A stretch of DNA of 36,720 bases from a virus. The stretch lies in the IMG/VR virus record IMGVR_UViG_3300029258_003252, positions 1 to 36,720 of that record. The stretch is one strand, 5' to 3'. The notes under the pieces were generated by a model that did no database searches, had not been told where the DNA came from, and was given only the letters and a program-made list of their open reading frames with translations. Every line of letters begins with the position of its first letter. Within the stretch, counting starts at the first letter, position 1. Both the position numbers and the translations under genes were made by a program. This document shows, in pieces, positions 7,846 through 16,210 of the stretch.

Positions 7846-9303
7846 ATGAGCGACTTCAGGAATTGGTTAATATTCGATGAGGCGAGCGTAGGCTATGCAA
7901 TTGCGGGCTTGGGCAGAGAACTATGCATTCTCCTAGAAGCCAGGAGAAAAAAGGGAAAGAGAGATCCTCAACGACAACTATTCGCTCCTGAAACAGAGGC
8001 AGAAGAAGCAGAAAGAATCAAAAAACACCAAATACCCCCAGAAGAAAGAGAAAAACCGGAAATTTGGGAACCGCCGATGCCCGAAGAAGAGGAATCATGC
8101 CCTATTACGCCGCTAAGTGGTTATGCTAAACACATCGGGGCTATTCAGGCTTTCGCAATGGCCAATCCTGAGAACTTTGCACAGGTCATGATGTTCTCGC
8201 CATTGTCGGCAAATGTTCCTTTCCCAAAACACTGGGATAACTTCTATATGTTGATGACAATTTTGAAACATCAATTCCCAGACAAAGTGACGCCTCAAGA
8301 GATCGATCAAGTGGCAAAAGCATTTGGAGATTACCAATATGCCATGCCACACACGATCTCAGGATGGAAAGTAGATACAATTGCGGACATCTGGAACAAT
8401 AGGCATAAGCTATATACCAGATTGCCTAAAGTCGCTCGAAAAGGCGACGACGCAGACCTGATAAGAGAACTAGTAAAAATCAAGGGTATCCAGCCTGTAA
8501 AAGCCGGATTTATGGCTCAATTGCTTTTTGGCAGAGCCGGGTGTATCGACACGCACAACGTCGATATCTATCGGCACGTTTTCCCAGAACTGAAAAAACT
8601 TATGCCGAAAGGCAGTGGCGAAGATCCCTGGAACGTGGTTAAAACCAAATTGGCAAAAGGGGCTCCCCCAGAAAAAATCCAACGATACATCAAACTCCTA
8701 AAAGAACTTGAAAAAAGAGGCATAGGAACACAACAGCTTTGGGATGTTTGGGTTGACTTCGTTGAAAGCTTCTATGAATACATGAATCAATACGGAATCG
8801 GGCCTTATGCTAAGTTGGGACAAGCAATAGATCCCGAAGACCCTCACTACAAAGAATTGGTTGGCAAAGAAGTTTTGAAGCAACCACCCGCAGGACGAGA
8901 GGGAGGCAAACCAGCCCTTATTCCGGTGATCGGCAAAGGAGGAATGGGAGCAAGTGCTACCCATTTGCAATTAGATCCTGATGAAATGTATCGTCAACTT
9001 TATCGAATGTATCGAATGGGCATACCCGCGAGCCAAGCCGCTGCATCCATTCCTTTCAAGCGACTCGGAGGAAAAGAAGGAGAACCTTTGGAAAAGGCCA
9101 TAGGAATGGGTAGAGAACCTAGCTTACTTCACTACTTTGGAAAAAGCGGTGAAGAATTAGACCCCGACTTCGTAAGATGGATTATAAAAGGACAACTGGC
9201 GAAGGGGGGAAGAGATAGAGAAAAAGAAGAGCGATTGAAAAAGGCGGCCAGAAGAAAGGCTGAATTAGAACGCTATCGCGGAGGATTATTTGGTGAGTGG
9301 TAA
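7846..9303 (+). CDS. Large protein with capsid-targeting-like start and HhH-like core
   Basis: 485 aa. It begins MSDFRNWLIFDE, a capsid-targeting-like N-terminus. A charged linker of about 100 residues follows. The core has VKIKGIQPVKAGFMAQLLFG followed by GCIDTHNVDIY. The first resembles the helix-hairpin-helix of endonuclease III-type glycosylases and the second is a conserved 'G-C-I-D-T-H-N' seen in T4-like cyanophage proteins of unknown role. A basic C-terminal tail has many Lys/Arg. It may be a virion-packaged DNA-acting protein; activity not proven. Confidence 0.6.
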   Translation: MSDFRNWLIFDEASVGYAIAGLGRELCILLEARRKKGKRDPQRQLFAPETEAEEAERIKKHQIPPEEREKPEIWEPPMPEEEESCPITPLSGYAKHIGAIQAFAMANPENFAQVMMFSPLSANVPFPKHWDNFYMLMTILKHQFPDKVTPQEIDQVAKAFGDYQYAMPHTISGWKVDTIADIWNNRHKLYTRLPKVARKGDDADLIRELVKIKGIQPVKAGFMAQLLFGRAGCIDTHNVDIYRHVFPELKKLMPKGSGEDPWNVVKTKLAKGAPPEKIQRYIKLLKELEKRGIGTQQLWDVWVDFVESFYEYMNQYGIGPYAKLGQAIDPEDPHYKELVGKEVLKQPPAGREGGKPALIPVIGKGGMGASATHLQLDPDEMYRQLYRMYRMGIPASQAAASIPFKRLGGKEGEPLEKAIGMGREPSLLHYFGKSGEELDPDFVRWIIKGQLAKGGRDREKEERLKKAARRKAELERYRGGLFGEW

Positions 9304-10571
9304 TGGGTTTTAAACAATGGTTAGAACAATCAGAACGGAATCCCTTCGATGATTTCTTTGAAAGAATCAAGCGACACGTTCTGCAAAATATGCGAGTTAA
9401 GCCGGGTCGTGCTGGATTCTCATTTCCCCAGTCCTATGAGACTTTCATGTCTTTTGCTGAACCGGAAACAATCTCGATGCAAATGCCTACTCGACCAATG
9501 GCTCTGGCAGCGAATAAATATCCCGAACCAATTTTGGAGGCGAAGACCAGAACTTACGCTGTAAAAAAAGGAATTGGAGCGGAGAGGGCATTAAAAGGCT
9601 CTCTTGCATCTTTGGGCTATACACAGCCACCATGGGTGAACTGGCCAACTATTCAAGCTGTTGTATCTGAAAAATTCGGGAAAATCGCCAGTCCATTAGG
9701 TTTACTTTTCGAAATAGAAACCTTCCTCTACTTCATCGAAACAATGGGACTCAAAGATAGAGAAGAGGAAGAGGCGGTGCCTTCTGTGGATTACTTCAAA
9801 AGCCTTAGGGAAAAACATCAAGTGCAAATAAAGCAAGCTCTCGCAAACCCAGATCATCAGAGAATTGCGTTCTTTGCCACAAGAACTCATGCACAAGATT
9901 TGGCTAACGATATGTACAAAAGATCGAAAGCTGTGCTGAAATGTTCGCCAGATGCAGTATCGTTCAGTGGTGGCCTTACAAGCCGTTCCGATCCAGCGGA
10001 TATTTCCCTGATTTGCAGTAAAGTCATGCAACAGCTTGGATGGAGTGTCAAATACACTAGCAGAGCGGAAATCAAAATGGCCGATGTCTCCGATAAGAAA
10101 GCCTATGCTTTGTTGCGTGGTCGATCTCCAAAGCGTTTTACACAAGAAATGGCCCAAGCAAAAGAACAATGGAATGAACTAGATGATTTTACAGCGTGGA
10201 GAGATCCGTTACTTGACTATTTAGAAGAAGCAGCCAACGAATACTTCGATTCGCCACATGCTCCGAAACGTTTTGCCAAGTTACTTAACACAATCATCAG
10301 CCGAGGATACAAAACACTTCCTGCAATTAGAAAATACACCAGCGGAATGAGGGGCGGAGCAGGATGGTCACCAGCGATTAGAAAAGACTTCAATATCAGA
10401 CAACAGAAGTTGGTTGGGAAAGATACCGCCACTGTGGACGTTCGAAGAACAGACGCTCAACTAATCATCCACTACCGTGGCGATTCCCGATTTGGAACAA
10501 AAATCATTTTCCATCCCTGGACAAATGACGATATCAAAATTGATGTGAGCAATCTTACTTCAGAACAGTAA
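9303..10571 (+). CDS. Large virion-type protein, possible nuclease fold
   Basis: 422 aa from the ATG at 9303, which overlaps the stop of the previous gene and gives MGFKQWLEQSERNPFDDFF, again capsid-targeting-like. A Met two codons upstream is possible but spoils the motif. Around residue 220 the pattern SDPADISLIC … WSVKYTSRAEIK could be the D-x(n)-[SD]-x-K core of a PD-(D/E)xK nuclease, but I cannot confirm it. It is co-transcribed with the 7846 gene. Probably a head-packaged protein. Confidence 0.55.
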   Translation: MGFKQWLEQSERNPFDDFFERIKRHVLQNMRVKPGRAGFSFPQSYETFMSFAEPETISMQMPTRPMALAANKYPEPILEAKTRTYAVKKGIGAERALKGSLASLGYTQPPWVNWPTIQAVVSEKFGKIASPLGLLFEIETFLYFIETMGLKDREEEEAVPSVDYFKSLREKHQVQIKQALANPDHQRIAFFATRTHAQDLANDMYKRSKAVLKCSPDAVSFSGGLTSRSDPADISLICSKVMQQLGWSVKYTSRAEIKMADVSDKKAYALLRGRSPKRFTQEMAQAKEQWNELDDFTAWRDPLLDYLEEAANEYFDSPHAPKRFAKLLNTIISRGYKTLPAIRKYTSGMRGGAGWSPAIRKDFNIRQQKLVGKDTATVDVRRTDAQLIIHYRGDSRFGTKIIFHPWTNDDIKIDVSNLTSEQ

Positions 10572-10764
10572 TATCCTTGACACACCAACTATATGGCACT
10601 TCATCCAAAATCTCGTCGTCGGTTAATCCCTCTATTTGATCTGGAATCGCTTGCTTGAGCCATTCAATATAAATCTCTTCCGCTATGTCTCCCAGGTCGA
10701 GTTCAACAACCGCTTCAACACAACCGGTCGCCACGTCATGATCTGTGATAACTAAAACCTTCAT
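10555..10764 (-). CDS. Small acidic hypothetical protein
   Basis: 69 aa, strongly acidic, starting MKVLVITDHDVATGCVEA. It overlaps the convergent gene end by 17 nt and its start overlaps the stop of the next upstream small gene. No family recognised. Confidence 0.6.
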   Translation of the reverse strand: MKVLVITDHDVATGCVEAVVELDLGDIAEEIYIEWLKQAIPDQIEGLTDDEILDEVPYSWCVKDITVLK

Positions 10765-10925
10765 TTTGCCTCCGCAACAAATTGTCTTTGATCGTGCATT
10801 ATACGAGGAAGCTCCAAAATCGCCTTATCCGGTATATTGGGGAAAAAGGCCTTTTTGATTTTAGATATCCACTCCGCTGGAACTTCCTCGTCTTTAATGC
10901 CCACCGAAAGATGCCAAAATTTCAT
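10761..10925 (-). CDS. Small hypothetical protein next to IS end
   Basis: 54 aa from MKFWHLSVGIKDEEV, with AGGG 6 nt upstream. The open frame continues upstream (…LDHQGN) right to the IS605-type right end at 10979, so the element may have cut off the original N-terminus. No family recognised. Confidence 0.5.
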   Translation of the reverse strand: MKFWHLSVGIKDEEVPAEWISKIKKAFFPNIPDKAILELPRIMHDQRQFVAEAK

Positions 10926-10986
10926 GTTTCCCTGATGGTCCAGACTAAAAACAATGTTTAGTACCTTAAGTATTGCCGGTGACGTA

Positions 10987-11006
10987 CCACGGGGCAAGCC
11001 CCGTGG
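10987..11006 (-). ncRNA. Right-end hairpin / putative omega-RNA 3' end
   Basis: CCACGGGG and CCCCGTGG flank a 4-nt loop just outside the tnpB stop. In TnpB systems the guide (omega) RNA comes from the tnpB 3' end plus this right end, and the bases beyond 10979 would serve as guide. Only the hairpin is directly visible. Confidence 0.55.
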
Positions 11007-11011
11007 CTTCC

Positions 11012-12238
11012 CTAGTTCACTGACTCCAACTTGCTTGCCTTAATCCCATCAATGTTAGTCAACAGATTAAGTAAAGTAGAGGTTGAAATCTCCCTAGCCT
11101 TAAAATCCCTGTCGTCCACAGGTATTTGTTTCATTGCTTCTTGCTCAATGCAAAGTGCAGATTTAATGTCTCTATCGTTAACATATCCGCATTTGCATGA
11201 GTAAGTGCGTTCACTCAAAGTTAACTTTTGTTTACTTCCACAACTTGGACATAGTTGAGTTGAAGGAAAGAAGCGATCTACCATGATTGGTGTATGAGAT
11301 TTGTGCTTCAAATCTCCGATGATTCCACCAATACCAGTGTATTGCACCTTCTTTCCATGATTACCACTATGCCAAGCATGTATACTCTCGTCTTGGAAAC
11401 AAACATACTTAAAACAACGAATAATTGCGTTGACTATCTTATGGCGTATGTCGCTTCTTTTGTTTGTCAAACGCTCATACTCTTTTTGTCTTTTTCTTCT
11501 ATCTTGCTCTTTCTTTTTGCTTCTCGGTCTTCCTTTACGCATAATCCTACGATCAAGACGTTTGATACGCTTGCTCGTAGGAACTTGAAACTCAACCTTT
11601 GTTCCATCGCTGAATATCAATTGTGTTTCACATCCAAAATCAATGCCAATGCTTGTATTAGGGATTTCTACTTCTTGCTTGTCTTGGTAAGTTGTGACAT
11701 TGATATAAAAGTCTTGACCTTTACGCACAAGTGTAGCACAAGCAATGTCAGAGTTCTCAGGTATTTGCTCAATACCATTAACCTTCAACCATTTTTTTAG
11801 ACCTTGTACTCTTACTCTGTTCCCTTTGAGGAAAAATGTTTTATTGTATTGAACAAGTGGTATAGAATTTACTTCACTCTTAAATTTAAGTCGTCCTACT
11901 TTATATCCTTTTTCTTTTCTTGATTTCAACGAACGTAATGATCCCCAAAGCCTCGTTCTGATGCTTTGCTTCATTTGACCTTTGAGGACATTTAACTTTC
12001 TTGTCTCAAATTCATCACCTACTTTGACAGGAACTTCACGAACAGTAGTATCAATTTCATCTACAGCATCAAGAGCAAGGCAGTGATTGTAGAACCACTT
12101 GGCTTCTTTGAACATATTGGACAAATGATTGATTGCAAACTTGGAAAGGTGCGAGCGATCAATCTTCAACTCAAACACTTTGCAAGTTTGATTTTCTCTT
12201 TTTTGTCTTGTGAGTTTTCTGCTAGTAAATCTGTCCAC
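11012..12238 (-). CDS. tnpB: TnpB RNA-guided endonuclease
   Basis: 408 aa, the normal TnpB length. Domain order is an N-terminal wedge/REC region, RuvC-I with SIGIDFG (Asp200), RuvC-II with FQDESIHAW (Glu284), a zinc finger CPSCG … CKCG (330-350), and RuvC-III NDRD (354-357). All catalytic acids are present, so it should be an active RNA-guided DNA nuclease that cuts empty donor sites and maintains the element. Its AT-rich, A-heavy codon use differs somewhat from the neighbours, fitting a mobile origin. Confidence 0.95.
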   Translation of the reverse strand: MDRFTSRKLTRQKRENQTCKVFELKIDRSHLSKFAINHLSNMFKEAKWFYNHCLALDAVDEIDTTVREVPVKVGDEFETRKLNVLKGQMKQSIRTRLWGSLRSLKSRKEKGYKVGRLKFKSEVNSIPLVQYNKTFFLKGNRVRVQGLKKWLKVNGIEQIPENSDIACATLVRKGQDFYINVTTYQDKQEVEIPNTSIGIDFGCETQLIFSDGTKVEFQVPTSKRIKRLDRRIMRKGRPRSKKKEQDRRKRQKEYERLTNKRSDIRHKIVNAIIRCFKYVCFQDESIHAWHSGNHGKKVQYTGIGGIIGDLKHKSHTPIMVDRFFPSTQLCPSCGSKQKLTLSERTYSCKCGYVNDRDIKSALCIEQEAMKQIPVDDRDFKAREISTSTLLNLLTNIDGIKASKLESVN

Positions 12239-12327
12239 GTAATTATATAGTTAATACACTAACAATTTTCGTGAACAAAATGAAAAAAATTTTCTCCACT
12301 ATGGCGGCTTACATCCACGACCCAAGG

Positions 12328-12397
12328 GCTGGCACTTTCGTTCGTCTCGCTTCGCTCAACTCACTCTCAGTGCCAGCATTTTTGCGTTGCAAAAATG
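12328..12397. repeat. IS605-type left-end hairpins
   Basis: GCTGGCACT (12328-12336) pairs with AGTGCCAGC (12369-12377) around a core of GCTTCGCTC-like repeats. It abuts a second hairpin, CATTTTTGC / GCAAAAATG (12377-12385 / 12389-12397). Similar left-end cores occur at 30061-30167 and 31034-31091. Confidence 0.65.
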
Positions 12398-12501
12398 TCA
12401 TGGTTTTACGCCACCGATTATAACGATCAAAGTAGACGATCCCGCTCTGATTCTTGATTGGGCAGAATTTTTGAGTTTGGTGAAGCCAGTGCTTCACTAT
12501 T

Positions 12502-12704
12502 TTAATATTTCTTGCGTGGACGGCCTCTTTTTAAACGCACGTCCAATCCACATTCTCTCGCAATCCCCTTGGCACATCAAGTTTATCTGCGATTTCACAA
12601 CCATTACGATTTGTCAAAATCAGTTGAGCGAGAATTTTAACCGTGTCCGCTCGCCGTGCTGTGGGCTTTCTTGTAATTTCGTACTGGGCCGCTATATGGT
12701 CCAC
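12502..12704 (-). pseudogene. Helix-turn-helix-like small protein, frameshifted
   Basis: The GTG at 12704 has AAGGAG 4 nt upstream. Frame 1 gives DHIAAQYEITRKPTARRAD … NGCEIADKLDVP and then runs into a stop at 12531. A neighbouring frame continues KGIARECGLDVRLKRGRP and ends at 12502. Adding one A to the AA at 12569-12570 joins them into one protein of about 68 aa with an HTH-like middle and a basic 'RGRPRKK' tail resembling an AT-hook. It could be a DNA-binding regulator. Either a real lesion or an assembly indel. Confidence 0.5.
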
Positions 12705-12737
12705 ATGACTCCTTGAGGATCTTCTTGGCGGCGGATG

Positions 12738-13367
12738 TCAAACGGGTTTTCGTCCATCTTTCCATCTTACAAAATTGTGTTGGTTTGCTTCTTCTATAAT
12801 GCTTTCGGGACAACGACTAATACCAATCGATTCAACCATTGTCCGATTGATACCAGCCAATTTAATATTATTGCACGGATTCCGACTGATACCAACCAAC
12901 CCCCAACATACTTTGGCATCCATACAAGCGTCCCAAACAAAAATGAAATCCTCTCGATTCAACCAACCATACGAAATACAGGATTGAGTCTGTCCTTTGG
13001 GTAATTCAACCCCCTCAAAAATCTCATCCAAATTAACGATGTCCGACTTGTCATCATTAAACCGAATTATTGGAAACTTTTTCCCCTTCCACTTGATTTT
13101 TCCGTCTACTTTGATGGAATTTTCTTGCCAACCGGGTATGGAACCATACTTTGGCATAAAATGCCTGTGCTTCTTGCAATCAGGGCAAATATAACTGGGT
13201 AGAATGGACCGCCCCATGCCGGGAAGAGTCATTCTTTCATAGACCCCAGCGTTACCCGAACCGCAAGAACAATACTCGATCTTTGGCTCTTTTTTGGAAA
13301 CCATTGCAGGAAGCACCGCTGCCGCTGGAACAGCGGCAGCGGTGCCTATAAATTCTCGTCTGTTCAT
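12738..13367 (-). CDS. Tat-signal protein, paralog 6
   Basis: 209 aa. MNRREFIGTAAAVPAAAVLPAM is a Tat leader. The mature part opens with a Cys-rich region (YCSCGSG … ICPDCKKHRH), a likely zinc or Fe-S site, followed by WNxRED-like and Trp/Cys-rich stretches. The start has GGAG and overlaps the stop of the small gene upstream, so the two are coupled. It lies 9 kb from the main Tat cluster but keeps the leader hairpin. Confidence 0.8.
   Translation of the reverse strand: MNRREFIGTAAAVPAAAVLPAMVSKKEPKIEYCSCGSGNAGVYERMTLPGMGRSILPSYICPDCKKHRHFMPKYGSIPGWQENSIKVDGKIKWKGKKFPIIRFNDDKSDIVNLDEIFEGVELPKGQTQSCISYGWLNREDFIFVWDACMDAKVCWGLVGISRNPCNNIKLAGINRTMVESIGISRCPESIIEEANQHNFVRWKDGRKPV
13313..13345. 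repeat. Perfect hairpin inside Tat leader, copy D (compensated)
   Basis: 15-bp arms (13313-13327 and 13331-13345) with a 3-nt loop. Relative to copies A-C the arm sequence changes (GCTGCGGC to GCTGCCGCTG) and the other arm changes with it, so pairing is kept although the encoded residues differ. Confidence 0.9.
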
Positions 13368-13370
13368 ATT

Positions 13371-13553
13371 TTACTCCTTTGGCCCGCATTTTCCGAGGCT
13401 TAACTCTCCTTTGTGTTTCTTGATCTTGAATGCAAGGTCGTATTCTAGGTCTTGTCCATTAGCTTCACCGCCCCTCATTGTTATCAGTATTAGAATCAGT
13501 TCTGCCTCGGCGGATCTTCTTTCTTTTTTGAGCCGATTTTGCATCCTTTTCAT
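13371..13553 (-). CDS. Small basic hypothetical protein
   Basis: 60 aa, MKRMQNRLKKERRSAEAEL…, with a basic N-terminus and mixed tail. Its stop overlaps the ribosome-binding site region of the Tat gene downstream, which suggests one transcription unit. No family recognised. Confidence 0.5.
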   Translation of the reverse strand: MKRMQNRLKKERRSAEAELILILITMRGGEANGQDLEYDLAFKIKKHKGELSLGKCGPKE

Positions 13554-13617
13554 CCTTCATTCAAAAAAGTCAAAAAAGACCACATACTTAAAATGCTCGG
13601 CGGCTCTTGGATAGTCT

Positions 13618-13848
13618 TCAATCTTCATCAAAAATCGTAGCTCCTATTCTAACCAGGGCTTCCTTAAGCACAGAATCCACAATCTCCTGATTCAATGGCG
13701 GCTTCCCTTGAAAATTCATCATAAAATGCATTCTCCCATCTTTTTCCGCCGCTATAGAGACCTCGATATCATGATAACCCCTTTCCTCAAAAACCTCACG
13801 AACAGCGGCGGTAAGCTGATCGGCCATTGCTATCGTTTGATTGTCCAT
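13618..13848 (-). CDS. Small hypothetical protein
   Basis: 76 aa, acidic, with an alpha/beta pattern (TAAVREVFEERGYHDIEVSI … MHFMMNF). It looks like a compact two-layer fold. It lies 2 nt from the upstream gene's stop. No family recognised. Confidence 0.6.
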   Translation of the reverse strand: MDNQTIAMADQLTAAVREVFEERGYHDIEVSIAAEKDGRMHFMMNFQGKPPLNQEIVDSVLKEALVRIGATIFDED

Positions 13849-13850
13849 TA

Positions 13851-14072
13851 CTACTCTTCTTCCTCCAGAATAGTGATTTTATCCTGCTTTTGATAAACAA
13901 ATGACCGGTTGGTATTAAGATAAAATGTAGAACCTTCACAATTCTTAAAGGCCAGAGCCCGATTTATCATCTTACGTAATTTTAGAAGGCCCTCTCGATT
14001 TGTTCTAATGACATGTTCAAGGCCATCTTTGTCTTGGTGACGAGAACACAACACTATTGGCTTTCTGTCCAC
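13851..14072 (-). CDS. Small hypothetical protein
   Basis: 73 aa, MDRKPIVLCSRHQDKDGLEHV…. It overlaps the end of the HAD-like gene by 19 nt. Mixed charge, with a C-terminal cluster of Glu. No family recognised. Confidence 0.55.
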   Translation of the reverse strand: MDRKPIVLCSRHQDKDGLEHVIRTNREGLLKLRKMINRALAFKNCEGSTFYLNTNRSFVYQKQDKITILEEEE

Positions 14073-14385
14073 GGCTGGTCTCTCTTTCGTTTTATAGCTT
14101 TGATCGGATCATCATCATACAGGAATCTTGGTCTGGTGCAATAGGTAATTAGACGATATTGAAAGGGAAGTGTTTCCAAAAGCTTCACCGTGTTCTCTAC
14201 CGACCATTCCCGCCCCGCATCTTGTGGTCCTCGCATGGTAATAAAAATGATCTGATCGCCTTGATCGGCACATTTAAAAAGCATCTCCTTAGCTCCAGAG
14301 AGCCATTCATTGGTATGATGTTTTAGGAGTGTGCCGTCGAGATCAAAGATGTAGCTAAAAATAACGCAATCGCTAAGTAAATCAT
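14054..14385 (-). pseudogene. HAD-like phosphatase, start out of frame
   Basis: The continuous frame holds YIFDLDGTLL (HAD motif I with both Asp) and IIFITMRGP (motif II Thr) and ends PRFLYDDDP, a possible motif III/IV region, as in small phage HAD or polynucleotide-phosphatase proteins. No in-frame ATG exists. The good AAGGAG-ATG at 14385 is one frame off, in MIYLAIALF. Changing the T5 run at 14357-14361 to T6 joins them. Either a frameshift lesion, an indel error, or a rare start codon. Confidence 0.55.
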
Positions 14386-14420
14386 CTTTTTGCTCCTTAA
14401 TCAGAAGTAAATTCCATACA

Positions 14421-14696
14421 TTAGTGTTCCTTAGAAAGCAATTTCTGGGCTATAGCCAATTGTACGGATTCGACCTTGCCATAGGGATGTTTCTCTATGA
14501 CGAGAGCAACAGCTTCGTCAGGATCGGAAGCAACAACAGGAACTATCACAGGACCACGCACACTAATGCCGCGAAGAGTAACGCAGTAGAGCATCTTTAG
14601 TTTGGCATTATAGAACCACCCAATCAAGAGTAAGCCAAAAAGGAAGCCTGAGAAAAAGGCTCCAAAAAAGCAAATGGCAACCACGATTGATGTCAT
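14421..14696 (-). CDS. Small membrane protein
   Basis: 91 aa. The first 35 residues form a hydrophobic anchor (IVVAICFFGAFFSGFLFGLLLIGWF). The rest is a small soluble alpha/beta domain (SDPDEAVALVIEKHPYGKVESVQLA). Its start overlaps the stop of the gene upstream by 4 nt. Unknown function. Confidence 0.65.
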   Translation of the reverse strand: MTSIVVAICFFGAFFSGFLFGLLLIGWFYNAKLKMLYCVTLRGISVRGPVIVPVVASDPDEAVALVIEKHPYGKVESVQLAIAQKLLSKEH

Positions 14697-14962
14697 CGAT
14701 CTAGTCTCTCGTAAGCGTCGAGAACCATCCGTTGAACCGCCTCGGGGACTGCGGGACCATTAGGACAAACTTCGCCTGCCACACAAATTTCACCAACCAT
14801 GCATTCCATGTTAATTTCGCCAGTTGTCAATTCTTCGATTTCAAATCTACAACCAGCCTTGAGGAGAACGCGGGCTTTCTCTTCGATTGGATCGGGCATA
14901 TCAATTTCCACGGCCTTTCGTTCCCCATTTGGCCGTAGAAACTGGATAAAGGGAATACTCAT
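14693..14962 (-). CDS. Conserved small phage-type protein
   Basis: 89 aa, MSIPFIQFLRPNGERKAVEI … LKAGCRFEIEELTTGEI. I recognise this layout from hypothetical proteins of large phages, but no function is known. It contains a Cys-rich stretch (MECMVGEICVAGEVCPNGP). Coupled to the membrane protein downstream. Confidence 0.65.
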   Translation of the reverse strand: MSIPFIQFLRPNGERKAVEIDMPDPIEEKARVLLKAGCRFEIEELTTGEINMECMVGEICVAGEVCPNGPAVPEAVQRMVLDAYERLDR

Positions 14963-14987
14963 TTTATTTTCGCCTTCACAAGAAGAA

Positions 14988-15290
14988 TCAATGTTTAAAC
15001 CAATGAGTTGCTAGCCCCTGTTGTGCTTTCTCGACAGCATCTCGCATAGCCCCAACGATCATATCTTCTACAAACTCAGGATCGCTCGCCAACTTAGCAC
15101 ATAAATCTCTATCTATTTTGCAGGATTTTGCTCGACACATGCCATTTACGACAACCTCTATAATCCCTCCACCCGACGAGCCTTTGTACTCTTTTTTGGC
15201 CTGCTCGTCAATGTGAAATTGAATCGGCTGCGGCAATTGGCCAGAGAAACCTCGGAGAACCGATTCGATACCTTCACCCAAATTATCCAT
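14988..15290 (-). CDS. YbaB/EbfC family nucleoid-associated protein
   Basis: 100 aa from the ATG at 15290 (AAGGAG 6 nt upstream). The core GGGIIEVVVNGMCRAKSCKID followed by FVEDMIVGAMRDAVEKAQQ closely matches the YbaB/EbfC strand-strand-helix, whose members form dimers that bind DNA non-specifically. The N-terminal helix is shorter than in bacterial YbaB. Next to recR/dnaX in bacteria, here alone. Possibly taken from a host and used to compact or protect phage DNA; the last point is inference. Confidence 0.8.
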   Translation of the reverse strand: MDNLGEGIESVLRGFSGQLPQPIQFHIDEQAKKEYKGSSGGGIIEVVVNGMCRAKSCKIDRDLCAKLASDPEFVEDMIVGAMRDAVEKAQQGLATHWFKH

Positions 15291-15352
15291 CTTTTTCTCC
15301 TTGCCTATGCTATTGAGATCCCTGTAAAGGCCAAAATACACTCATTTAGATC

Positions 15353-16210
15353 ATGGACAAATATGAACAACATCTCAAAACTGAACAAGAACTACATAAG
15401 TTCGTCAGATTGTTAACCTTCCTGTTCTGTAGAAGATGCTATGATCGAGGCTGCATTATTCCTCCAAAAGGTCGTCATAACAATGGACAAATCTACGATG
15501 AATTAGCAAAATTTCCATTAGTTCTAAACAATTTGCTAGATGGTTTTATCTCAGCATTTTTCGCAACCAGAGAAATGAACCATGAGGCAATCAAACAAGC
15601 AAGGCCAAAACAAAAGAGCGATGCGTCATTTGAAAAATTCTTAGTGGAGCATCTTGCCAAGGGCAAAATTGAAGAACCCGCATTCTTTCGAGAAAAAATC
15701 CGCCCCGTCCTTGTGGAACTCTTTGCGGGCAGATATGATATTTGGATTCGCCATGGTGCAGAGAAAATCAAACGCACCGGCAAGCTCCATTTCCAGAAAA
15801 CCGAAAAATTTCCTGATATTACGATTGTAGACTACATCGCTGTTGAGACCGGAAGGCTGTTTTCCTACAACCAAAATCCTTGCATCTTCGATCACAGCCG
15901 AAGATTCCAGCCGCAAGCGTTTGTCCGTTTGAAGAAATTGAAAAAGCGAGGCATCAAATTGCTGCCAGTATATCACAAAAGAGATGCAGGAAAAACCGAA
16001 CTTCTGAATGAGGGAAGGGATCACCTTTGTATGAGTGACAATTTGCCATGGGATGATTGGATTTTTCTATACGATATCGCTATGATTGTCACAAAATGTG
16101 ACAATCCAAAAGAGGTAATTAGTGAAACGGTAGGCATTTCTATAAATTTGGCCTTAGAAATCCTCCAAATTACCGATAAAATCATTCAGACAACTAAGCT
16201 TCTTTCCTGA
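15353..16210 (+). CDS. Hypothetical protein (285 aa)
   Basis: Rightward gene with no recognised domain. It is rich in Lys and aromatic residues, with CRRCYDRGC near residue 25-33 and a central region FPDITIVDYIAVETGRLFSY. It might be nucleic-acid related because it is very basic in the middle, but there is no motif to support that. It is divergent from the ybaB-like gene and overlaps the end of the TylF-like gene by 17 nt. Confidence 0.6.
   Translation: MDKYEQHLKTEQELHKFVRLLTFLFCRRCYDRGCIIPPKGRHNNGQIYDELAKFPLVLNNLLDGFISAFFATREMNHEAIKQARPKQKSDASFEKFLVEHLAKGKIEEPAFFREKIRPVLVELFAGRYDIWIRHGAEKIKRTGKLHFQKTEKFPDITIVDYIAVETGRLFSYNQNPCIFDHSRRFQPQAFVRLKKLKKRGIKLLPVYHKRDAGKTELLNEGRDHLCMSDNLPWDDWIFLYDIAMIVTKCDNPKEVISETVGISINLALEILQITDKIIQTTKLLS

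Larger units (their letters stand above)
10979..12400 (-). mobile_element. IS200/IS605-type element with tnpB, no tnpA
   Basis: The right end at 10979 ends …CCCCGTGGTACGTCAC on the element's sense strand, a hairpin plus terminal motif typical of IS605-family right ends. An intact tnpB follows. The left end is near 12328-12400, with long hairpins containing a GAGCGAAGCGAG-type core. No TnpA transposase lies within, so it is either mobilised in trans or a TnpB-only element. The exact left boundary is uncertain by tens of bases. Confidence 0.75.

Noticed and set aside
11294-11800. 168-aa rightward frame inside tnpB
   Set aside because: Antisense to an intact TnpB with all catalytic residues; composition is that of a complement of AT-rich coding DNA.
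12309-12497. 62-aa frame at the IS left end
   Set aside because: It reads through two left-end hairpins of the IS605-type element and has no ribosome-binding site.
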